Below are positions 1 to 6,188 of a DNA stretch of 6,343 nucleotides, in pieces. Position 1 is the stretch's first letter. Each line of letters begins with the position of its first letter. Under the pieces are notes generated by a model. It did no database searches, was not told the origin of the DNA, and saw only the letters and a list, made by a program, of their open reading frames with translations. The position numbers and the translations under genes are program-made. Source of the DNA: Chloroflexota bacterium (GTDB lineage Bacteria; Chloroflexota; Dormibacteria; CF-121). The DNA is taken from positions 1 to 6,343 of the forward strand of contig VBFX01000120.1 in assembly GCA_005889395.1 (NCBI GenBank), in the 5' to 3' direction.

Positions 1-1661
1 GGAATGGGCAACGTATGCAAGGCGAGCACATTCCAATCAAAGATGTTCATCAGCAGGCCGTGCGGCAGCATGAAGCTCATGTTGAACCAGCTGAGCACGG
101 CCACTCCGAGGCCGACGCCGAGAACCCAGGCCGCGATGGTGACGCCCAACGACTCCCAGGCGACCCGAAGGATCAGGCCCCAGCGGCTGTATCCCACCGC
201 CGCGAGCAGTCCGAACTCGTTCATTCGCTGGCGGAAGAAGAGGTTGTTGAGCAACCCGACCACGAGTGCGAGGACGATCGTCACCAGCAGGATCAGGAAG
301 TGGTTGATGGTATCGAGGTTGGCGATCAGGCTGTCGATCTTCCCCTTGATGTAGGCCCAGTCGAACATCCGGAAAGCGGTATCGCCGATCAGCGCCTGCA
401 CCTGGTCGTGGACGGCCTGCTCGTGCCCGGGCTGCGGCACGACCACGAGGCCCTGGTAGCGGCGCTCGAAGAGGTAGTGCTGCGTCATGTAGTCGAGCGG
501 GATGACGCCGAGGCGGGTCGGCCCGCGGATGATACCGACGACCGTGAAGGTATCGGGGAGACGGTCGAGTTCGTCGATGGCATTTCCAAGCTGACCCCCG
601 ACCCAGACGTGACGCGAGCGAGCGATCTCTTCGGAGATCGCGATCTCGTTCGCATCCGCCTTTGGCAGCCGGCCGGCGATGACCCGGTCGTCGTACAGCG
701 AGAGGAGCTGGGCCATGCCCGGTTGGTCGAGCCCGTAGAGATCGAACTGGGCGTTGCCTGCGAGCAGATTGATGTCGAGGTTCGAATAGGCATCGCGCTT
801 GACGAACGCGGTGCCCGGGATACGGGCGCTGTCGGCGACGAGCTTGTCGAGCCCCGGCTGAGCCGACTGGATCGACTCCAGGCTTGCGGTCAGGCGGTCG
901 AGGGCGGTCTTGAAGCCGTCGATCGTCGCGCTCGGCGATGGTGGGATCGGGATGTCCGCGAGGCTCCGGCCGGCGGCGTTGACGTTGGCGGCATCACGAT
1001 TCATCGCTTGCAAGGATTGCTGCAGGCCGGCGGCGTCGGATGAAGCACTGCTCACGGCCGATTGGAGGCGTCCTAGCTGTGCGGCGTCCGGCAGGATCGA
1101 CTGCAGCCAGGTCTGGTGCTGTTGCACGTATGTGATCAAGGGACGTGGGTCATTGGGATTCTGGGTCAGCGTTCGGACCAGCTCCTCGAAGGTTTTCTCC
1201 TCCGACTGCAGGCGCTGGACCCGAACGATGAGATCGCCAAGCGGAACGAGGTCGCCGCGGAGCCGCGCCGCATAGTAGCGGGCGTTGGCGGCGTCGACCT
1301 GGAGCTGCCGGACGGCGGGGAGCTGGGCGCGAACCTGGGCCGGCAAGGCGACGACGGCGTCATAGTAGGAGGAGATGCCGCCGGGACCATCGAGCGCATC
1401 CACCTTGAGCTGCACCTCGTGCAGCCGCGCGAGTGAATCCTGCAGCGGATTCGCCAGGTCCTGGTCGCGGGTCGCCCGCGGGGCGACGAGGATCAGCTTC
1501 TGGTAGCTGCCGAAGGTGGCATAGGCCGTCTCACGGGCGGAAGCCAGCAGCGAGTCGGTAACCACGACGCCCAGAATTGCCAGCGCCAGGATGCCGATGA
1601 CTGGCAGTACCTTGCGCTTGTTTCGCAGATAGAAGTGCCACAGCGAGAGCGGGTTTTCCAT
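1..1661 (-). CDS. FtsX/MacB-type ABC transporter permease, 3' end cut off by window edge
   Basis: The reading frame is open from the ATG at 1661 to the left edge, giving 553 codons without a stop; the C-terminus lies outside the window. Residues 18-38 form a first membrane helix after a basic start (YLRNKRK). Residues about 60-290 are a long, mostly helical extracytoplasmic stretch rich in Ala, Gln and Leu. Residues about 290-430 look like the MacB periplasmic core: IAGRLP, then NEIAISEEIA, GGQLGN and TFTVVGIIRG. Helices at about 452-474 and 505-527 flank an FtsX signature (EFGLLAAVGYSRWGLILR). The family works with a separate ABC ATPase in export, lipoprotein release or mechanotransmission; no ATPase lies in the window, and it could be beyond the left edge. 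One more helix, roughly 60-80 residues, is expected past the edge. In-frame ATGs at 1670 and 1676 are possible alternative starts; 1661 has a weak GGGA upstream. The substrate cannot be told. Confidence 0.88.
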   Translation of the reverse strand, partial: MENPLSLWHFYLRNKRKVLPVIGILALAILGVVVTDSLLASARETAYATFGSYQKLILVAPRATRDQDLANPLQDSLARLHEVQLKVDALDGPGGISSYYDAVVALPAQVRAQLPAVRQLQVDAANARYYAARLRGDLVPLGDLIVRVQRLQSEEKTFEELVRTLTQNPNDPRPLITYVQQHQTWLQSILPDAAQLGRLQSAVSSASSDAAGLQQSLQAMNRDAANVNAAGRSLADIPIPPSPSATIDGFKTALDRLTASLESIQSAQPGLDKLVADSARIPGTAFVKRDAYSNLDINLLAGNAQFDLYGLDQPGMAQLLSLYDDRVIAGRLPKADANEIAISEEIARSRHVWVGGQLGNAIDELDRLPDTFTVVGIIRGPTRLGVIPLDYMTQHYLFERRYQGLVVVPQPGHEQAVHDQVQALIGDTAFRMFDWAYIKGKIDSLIANLDTINHFLILLVTIVLALVVGLLNNLFFRQRMNEFGLLAAVGYSRWGLILRVAWESLGVTIAAWVLGVGLGVAVLSWFNMSFMLPHGLLMNIFDWNVLALHTLPI

Positions 1662-1717
1662 GCACGCCATTCCCATGATAGGGGGCGCGCATTACTCCAC
1701 CTTAGAATGGGTTCGCC
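1662..1717. promoter_or_regulatory. Divergent intergenic region with possible promoters for the permease and gcdH
   Basis: These 56 bases separate two divergent genes and must hold at least part of both promoters. On the plus strand TAGAAT at 1703-1708 matches the sigma-70 -10 consensus at five of six positions, which would place transcription start only just before the TTG at 1718. No good -35 box is seen at normal spacing. On the minus strand a GGTGGAG sequence lies about 20 bases before the farthest candidate ATG (1676), too far to be a normal ribosome binding site for 1661. The promoter call is inferred. Confidence 0.3.
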
Positions 1718-2878
1718 TTGCCGGAGCTGGTGGATTTCTATCGCACCGATGACCTGCTGACCGAGGAGGAGCGACTCGTCCGCTCGACGGTGGGTCGCTT
1801 CGTCGACCAACGATTCCTTCCCGTCATCGCCGAGCACTACGAACAGGCGACCTTCCCGATGGAGATCGTGCCCGAGCTGGCCAAACTCGGCGTCTTCGGC
1901 ATGCATCTGCGTGGCTATGGCGCGGCGGGGATGAGCAACGTCATGTATGGCCTCGCCTGCCAGGAACTGGAGCGTGGCGACAGCGGGCTGCGCAGCTTCG
2001 TTTCGGTGCAGGGCTCGCTGTGCATGTTCCCGATCCTTCGCTATGGGTCGGAGGAGCAGAAGCAGCGATGGCTGCCGCGGATGGCGGCCGGCGAGGTGAT
2101 CGGGTGCTTCGGTCTCACCGAGCCGGAGTTCGGCTCCAACCCGGCCGGGATGGCGACGCGGGCCCGTCGCGACGGAAAAGACTGGATCCTCACCGGCACC
2201 AAGCGCTGGATCACGAACGGCAACGTCGCCGACCTGGCGATCGTCTGGGCCCGCAGCGATCAGGGAATCCGCGGCTTCCTCGTGGAGAAGGCCACCAAGG
2301 GATTTGAAGCCCGCCCGATCCATCACAAGTTGTCGATGCGCGCCTCGGTTACGTCCGAGCTCATCCTCGACGACTGCCGGATCCCCGCCGCCAACGAGCT
2401 GCCCGAGGCGCAGGGATTAAAGGCGCCCCTCTCCTGCTTGAACGAGGCGCGCTACGGCATCGTCTGGGGCGTGCTGGGTGCGGCGATCGCCTGCTATCGC
2501 AGCGCGCTCGAGTACGCGAAGGCTCGCGTTCAGTTCGATCGGCCGATCGCCGGCTATCAACTGACTCAGGAGAAGCTCGTCAACATGCTGACCGAGATCA
2601 CGAAGGGGCAGTTGCTCGCGCTGCAACTCGGCCGGCTGAAGGATGAGGGCAAGGCGACCGCGACTCAAATCTCGATGGCCAAGCTGAACAACGTCCGAGA
2701 GTCACTGCAAATCGCGCGCGCGGCACGGTCCATCCTGGGGGCCAATGGCATCAGCATCGAGTATCCGGTGATGCGCCATATGAACAACCTCGAGACGGTC
2801 CTGACCTACGAGGGGACGAGCGAGATCCACATGCTCGCCATCGGAGAGGAGATCACCGGGCTCGCGGCGTTCAAGTAG
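1718..2878 (+). CDS. gcdH: Glutaryl-CoA dehydrogenase (acyl-CoA dehydrogenase family)
   Basis: A 386-residue flavoprotein of normal full length for this family. The enzyme oxidises and decarboxylates glutaryl-CoA to crotonyl-CoA plus CO2, passing electrons to electron transfer flavoprotein, in lysine, tryptophan and glutarate breakdown in the cytoplasm. Visible motifs are the FAD/substrate segments FGLTEPEFGSNP (131-142) and WITNGNVADL (164-173), the C-terminal helical domain with ARYGIVWGVLGA (244-255), MLTEITKGQ and ARSILGANGIS, and catalytic base Glu365 in TYEGTSEIH. Glu85 and Arg92 (ELERGDSGLRS) match the Glu/Arg pair that binds the glutaryl carboxylate in human GCDH, which favours glutaryl-CoA over simple acyl-CoA substrates. 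An in-frame TAG at 1703 limits the start; TTG 1718 is the first candidate and fits family N-termini, though no clear ribosome binding site precedes it. GTG 1730 is the alternative. No partner pathway genes are adjacent. Confidence 0.92.
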   Translation: MPELVDFYRTDDLLTEEERLVRSTVGRFVDQRFLPVIAEHYEQATFPMEIVPELAKLGVFGMHLRGYGAAGMSNVMYGLACQELERGDSGLRSFVSVQGSLCMFPILRYGSEEQKQRWLPRMAAGEVIGCFGLTEPEFGSNPAGMATRARRDGKDWILTGTKRWITNGNVADLAIVWARSDQGIRGFLVEKATKGFEARPIHHKLSMRASVTSELILDDCRIPAANELPEAQGLKAPLSCLNEARYGIVWGVLGAAIACYRSALEYAKARVQFDRPIAGYQLTQEKLVNMLTEITKGQLLALQLGRLKDEGKATATQISMAKLNNVRESLQIARAARSILGANGISIEYPVMRHMNNLETVLTYEGTSEIHMLAIGEEITGLAAFK

Positions 2879-2880
2879 CG

Positions 2881-2909
2881 GCCCCGCCCATTCTCCCCGC
2901 AAGCGGGGC
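2881..2909. terminator. GC-rich hairpin between convergent genes, probable bidirectional terminator
   Basis: The 37-base gap between the gcdH and phosphodiesterase stops contains GCCCCGC (2881-2887), which pairs perfectly with GCGGGGC (2903-2909) over a 15-base loop. A second, exclusive fold pairs CCCCG (2895-2899) with CGGGG (2904-2908) over the CAAG tetraloop. There is no T tract on either strand, so it is not a textbook intrinsic terminator. Its place between two converging stop codons makes a termination or mRNA 3'-end role the best guess. The CTCCCCGCAAGCGGGG core resembles short intergenic palindromes that recur in many GC-rich genomes. Confidence 0.45.
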
Positions 2910-2915
2910 GAGGGG

Positions 2916-3671
2916 TTATGGTCGGATTTCGCGAGGCTTGTTCGTGTAGATCGCGTCCGCGGGCAGCGCTTTGGACCACGTCAGCGAGAAGACGTCGTCG
3001 ACGGTCCATACCCCGATCAGCTTGCCCGCGGCGTGGAGCTCGGCGGCGGTTTCCGGCTCGATCGACGCCCAATGCGGACAGAAGACATCCGCGCCCGCAT
3101 CGTCCATGACGCGCAGGATGTCGACGGGGCGCGAGGCCTCCAGCACGCCGGTCAGAATCTCCGGATCGAGCTCAGCGATCCGTCGGATGGAACGATGGTC
3201 GAACGAGATGACCACGACGTCGTGGGTCATGCCGGTGTCCCTGACGGCGCGCACGACGGCGTCCTCGATCCCGGCGTAGGGGAGGGGCAGGTTCTTGATC
3301 TCGATCGCGACCCCGACCCGTCCCTTGGCCACCGTGAGCACCTCGTCGAGCGACGGGATCCGTTCGCCCTTGAATCGCGGATCTTTCCAGCTTCCGGCGT
3401 CGAATCGCTTCAGCTCGGCCATCGAGTAATCCCGCACCAGGCCGCTGCCATCGGTCGTTCGGTCGAGCAGGTGATCGTGAATGACCGGAAGGGCGCCGTC
3501 CTCGGAGCGGTGGACGTCGAGTTCGATGACATCGACGCCGAGCTCGATCGCCGAGCGGAACGAAGCCAGAGTGTTCTCCGGGCACTCATCCGCGTTACCG
3601 CGATGACCGCCGAGCAAGATGCGGCCGCTTCGAAGCTTTGCCGCCAGGCCTTGCGCGTGCGCGACCGTCAC
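2916..3671 (-). CDS. Glycerophosphodiester phosphodiesterase, cytoplasmic UgpQ-like
   Basis: A 251-residue GDPD-family TIM-barrel enzyme, close to the length of E. coli UgpQ, with no signal peptide or membrane helix, so probably cytoplasmic. The family hydrolyses glycerophosphodiesters to sn-glycerol 3-phosphate and an alcohol, using a divalent metal. Visible hallmarks are HRG (23-25) with catalytic His23, PENTLASF (31-38) with Glu32, IELDVH (49-54) with likely metal ligands Glu50 and Asp52, the second catalytic His65 in IHD, the RTTDGSG segment (71-77), EIK (124-126) with metal ligand Glu124, and the closing VWTVDD (221-226). All key residues are present. The start is GTG at 3671; an in-frame TAG just upstream (3681-3683) excludes a longer form. 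No strong ribosome binding site is seen. It converges on gcdH and diverges from the glycosidase gene. GlpQ is the secreted alternative in this family, but no export signal is seen. Confidence 0.93.
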   Translation of the reverse strand: MTVAHAQGLAAKLRSGRILLGGHRGNADECPENTLASFRSAIELGVDVIELDVHRSEDGALPVIHDHLLDRTTDGSGLVRDYSMAELKRFDAGSWKDPRFKGERIPSLDEVLTVAKGRVGVAIEIKNLPLPYAGIEDAVVRAVRDTGMTHDVVVISFDHRSIRRIAELDPEILTGVLEASRPVDILRVMDDAGADVFCPHWASIEPETAAELHAAGKLIGVWTVDDVFSLTWSKALPADAIYTNKPREIRP

Positions 3672-3786
3672 CGGCCAATGCTACGTGAACTGTCGCGAGG
3701 TTTTTACATCCGCGGCCACGCGCAAGAAATCTCGGAGGCGACCGTGACACCACTAACGGCTCGGGCGCGCACCGGCCGGATCAGCC
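3672..3786. promoter_or_regulatory. Divergent intergenic region upstream of the phosphodiesterase and glycosidase genes
   Basis: This 115-base spacer must hold promoters for both flanking genes. On the minus strand TAAAAA (complement of 3701-3706), preceded by TG, could be an extended -10 placing transcription start about 25 bases before the phosphodiesterase GTG. On the plus strand a strong Shine-Dalgarno-like GGAGG at 3734-3738 lies five bases before a GTG at 3744, but that frame is not the glycosidase frame. The glycosidase ATG has only a weak GGA at 3778-3780. No clear operator palindrome was found. Confidence 0.3.
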
Positions 3787-4953
3787 ATGACCCTTCCCAG
3801 GATCCAATCGCTGGTGCAACGACGGCCGGTGCAGGCGATGGCCATCGTGCTGCTGGTGCCGTTCCTGGCATTGGCGCCGCTGCATCTCTTCGTGCCGGCG
3901 ACGGCAAAGGCGCATGGGGTCGTCGGACCGGTGCAGGTTGGGATCAGCTTCAACCCCCACCGAGCCGCCGCCATGGGGCTCGATTACCACAAGGCCTTCA
4001 GGCAGCTCGAGGCCATGCACTTCCGCGTCATTCGTCTCAGTGCCTACTGGGACCAGATCGACCAGGAGGGCTATGCCCAGCTCGACTGGTTGATGAACGA
4101 GGCGCAACGCTCAAGGCAGCCGGTCGTCCTCGCCGTTGGCATGAAGGGCCTGGGCTGGCCGGAGTTCTATGTCCCGGTGTCCGCGCTGCCTCCCGACGGG
4201 CTAACGCAAGGCCAGGATGCGGCCTCGGACGCGAGCCTGCGCGACGCGACCCTCGCGTTCGTGTACGAGACGGTGACTCGGTATCGAGACCACTCGACCC
4301 TGATTTCGTGGCAGGTGGAGAATGAACCCTTCAACCGGGCTGGTCCGCAGCGGTTGTGGATCGACGCCGCCTTCCTCCGTGACGAGATTGCGAGCGTGCG
4401 CGCGCTGGATGGCCATCACCGGCCGGTGATCGTCAACGCTTTCAGTCACTTCAATCTCTTGTTCGACCAGGCCTCGGCGCGCCAGGGATTCGACCTGCGG
4501 CAGTGGCTGGGATTCGAAGCCGACAGCGCCGAAAAGGACGGCCTGTCGGTCCTCAACAAGGGCGACGTCCTCGGCCTCGACGTCTACACGGCGATCGGGT
4601 ACCACTTTTTGGGTCAGGACCAGATGAGCCACGCCGACGGGGACTGGCCCGACCGCCTCGCCCGCGTTCGCGACCTCGTCAAACGCCAGGGAAAGCAAGC
4701 GTGGATCACGGAAGCGCAGGCGGAACCCTGGGAGTCGGGACCGACCAGCGATGCGAACCCGAAGAGCACCAGCCCGCAGGCAATCCGTAGTCTGTTTTTG
4801 AACCTGAAGGACGCCGGCTTCAGCACCATCCTGTTCTGGGGCAGCGAATACTGGTTGTGGCGCGCGGAACGCGGCGACTCACGCTGGATCGACACCGTCA
4901 AGGCGATCCTCCGCGAAGAGGCGAAGGCGCCCGCGATGATGGTCTCGGCTTAG
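3787..4953 (+). CDS. Secreted or membrane-anchored clan-A-like glycoside hydrolase (GH5-like TIM barrel)
   Basis: A 388-residue protein. Residues 1-17 are basic (R5, R12, R13), 18-37 hydrophobic, and ATAKA ending at 42 offers a signal peptidase site, so it is exported or stays anchored. The rest looks like one (beta/alpha)8 barrel: GISFNP (52-57), FRVIRLSAYWDQID (79-92), VVLAVGMK (113-120) then GWPEFYVP, SWQVENEPF (174-182) with Glu180 as likely acid/base, LGLDVYTAIGYHF (262-274), WITEAQAEPW (306-315) with Glu309 as likely nucleophile, and ILFWGSEYWLW (348-358) as strand eight. The NEP plus C-terminal Glu layout is that of retaining clan GH-A enzymes. WQVENEPF and the QAEPW box recall a family I associate with candidate-phyla bacteria annotated as cellulase-family glycosyl hydrolases; this is from memory. 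The substrate is unknown, and no carbohydrate-binding module is seen. An in-frame TAA at 3754 leaves ATG 3787 as the start, with a weak GGA before it. Confidence 0.82.
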   Translation: MTLPRIQSLVQRRPVQAMAIVLLVPFLALAPLHLFVPATAKAHGVVGPVQVGISFNPHRAAAMGLDYHKAFRQLEAMHFRVIRLSAYWDQIDQEGYAQLDWLMNEAQRSRQPVVLAVGMKGLGWPEFYVPVSALPPDGLTQGQDAASDASLRDATLAFVYETVTRYRDHSTLISWQVENEPFNRAGPQRLWIDAAFLRDEIASVRALDGHHRPVIVNAFSHFNLLFDQASARQGFDLRQWLGFEADSAEKDGLSVLNKGDVLGLDVYTAIGYHFLGQDQMSHADGDWPDRLARVRDLVKRQGKQAWITEAQAEPWESGPTSDANPKSTSPQAIRSLFLNLKDAGFSTILFWGSEYWLWRAERGDSRWIDTVKAILREEAKAPAMMVSA

Positions 4954-6188
4954 AACACGGCCCAGTTGACGGTGGATAGCTCGTCGTCAGTAAAGATCTG
5001 GCCCGGCTGCTGCAGGTAGAGGTATCCGATCAGCCGGGCGACGCGCGCCTCCTGGTAGAAGTAACGGCGGTGCTCCTGGTAGGCGGTGGAATGAATCGCC
5101 TGGCCGCTCTGGCCCTGGGCGGCGCTCTCCTCCGCTGTGAGGATCAAGTCGTAGTTCTGCAGGAAGCGCTGAACCCGACCATCGCGATAAGGAATGAGTC
5201 GCATTGGTGCCCTCGACAGGTCCGCCGTGATTCGCTGGAAGTCCTGGCGCATGGCAGCCAGCGCCCCCGGCGGCGACGGTGACTGGGTCTCACGATCGAG
5301 GTCCAGGTTCAGCGTCGCCATCGAGCTCGTGACGCGATCGAGATAGTCCGATTCGGCGGGCTGCAGGTCGCTGGGCCGAACGTAGGGGAGGTTCAGCTGG
5401 CCGTGGAGGAAATCGATCACCTCGTAGCCAAGCTCGCCGCCGCTCGCCGTGTCCTGCAGGAAGAACGCATCGACCGGCGGCGATTGCTGGACGCTGTAGC
5501 GATAGAAGCCGACCCGATGCGCTTGCACCTCACGCGCCTTGGCCTGATGCTCGCCGAGGCAGAGGTCGCCGAAGTCGGTCAGGCCGGGCCGTTGAAGGAT
5601 GAACAAGCGCGCGTTCGAGTAGTTCGCCACGCTCGTATCGGCCGTGTCGAGGACGAAGGCTTCGTAGAGTGTGGCGTCTTGCTTGGTGGCCTGAAGCGCC
5701 GACGCCATCGACTGAACGCCGGCAACGTCGAGTGGCCGCGGGCCGTCGGCGTTCATCTCGATCGTGCTCCCGCTCCGCCAGCAATGCAATGCACGCAGCC
5801 CGGCGCCGAGTGACGGACAGCTGATCGACTGCTCGCCGGCCTGCAACGGCCGGCGGTCCGCCGACACACCGCCGAACGCGAGATAGACGATCGCAATAAC
5901 CAGGCCGAGAATGGAAAGACCCGCGGCCCAAGCGCGCAGGCCCCGGCCGACGGCGGCCGGGATCAGCCGCCGGCTCAGCAGAAGCAGGAGGGCGGCGGTC
6001 GGGATGAACAGGATGGTGTAGGAGGCGAGGCCGAACACGGTGTCCGCCTGAGCGGTGCAGGGCATCCCCGGATAGGTGGCCCCGGCCCGGAGTGGCGTGA
6101 TCAGCCAGGCGATCAGGAGTAAGCCAAGCGGCCAGATCCATTGAGCCAACCGCCGGCGGCGGCTCGGTTTCGACGCGGCGGCCGTCAC
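4950..6188 (-). CDS. Membrane protein of unknown function with large extracytoplasmic C-terminal domain
   Basis: I do not recognise this 412-residue protein. A basic N-terminus (RRRR at 10-13) precedes three predicted membrane helices at about 15-33, 51-71 and 87-107. Positive residues at 10-13 and at R73, R74, R82 and R85 put the N-terminus and second loop inside, so residues 34-50 and the whole 108-412 domain should lie outside. All four cysteines (C44, C124, C136, C210) then fall outside and could form disulfides. The outer domain has no catalytic motif I can name; its last part (about 285-400) looks helical and ends in IGYLYLQQPGQIFTDDEL. The GTG start at 6188 lies within the TGA of the upstream gene (GTGA overlap), has no clear ribosome binding site of its own, and the first ATG (M42) falls after helix one, so translational coupling is likely. 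The 3' end overlaps the convergent glycosidase stop by four bases. A sensory, scaffold or envelope role is possible but unproved. Confidence 0.8.
   Translation of the reverse strand: MTAAASKPSRRRRLAQWIWPLGLLLIAWLITPLRAGATYPGMPCTAQADTVFGLASYTILFIPTAALLLLLSRRLIPAAVGRGLRAWAAGLSILGLVIAIVYLAFGGVSADRRPLQAGEQSISCPSLGAGLRALHCWRSGSTIEMNADGPRPLDVAGVQSMASALQATKQDATLYEAFVLDTADTSVANYSNARLFILQRPGLTDFGDLCLGEHQAKAREVQAHRVGFYRYSVQQSPPVDAFFLQDTASGGELGYEVIDFLHGQLNLPYVRPSDLQPAESDYLDRVTSSMATLNLDLDRETQSPSPPGALAAMRQDFQRITADLSRAPMRLIPYRDGRVQRFLQNYDLILTAEESAAQGQSGQAIHSTAYQEHRRYFYQEARVARLIGYLYLQQPGQIFTDDELSTVNWAVF

Noticed and set aside
15..1043. A 342-codon open frame on the plus strand opposite the permease
   Set aside because: Its codons are exactly antisense to the permease codons and the product is a low-complexity Glu/Asp/Arg/His/Val-rich sequence with no domain; the minus-strand reading has clear FtsX motifs and membrane helices.
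1493..2326. A 277-codon minus-strand frame spanning the permease 5' end, the spacer and gcdH
   Set aside because: It runs antisense to strongly recognisable gcdH coding sequence and crosses two genes; its product has no recognisable fold. It is a shadow of GC-rich codon use.
3033..4325. A 430-codon plus-strand frame across the phosphodiesterase, the spacer and the glycosidase start
   Set aside because: It is antisense to the GDPD gene and out of frame with the glycosidase, both of which have complete catalytic motifs. The GGAGG-GTG at 3734-3746 enters this frame but the product is Arg/Ala/Gly-rich without domain features.
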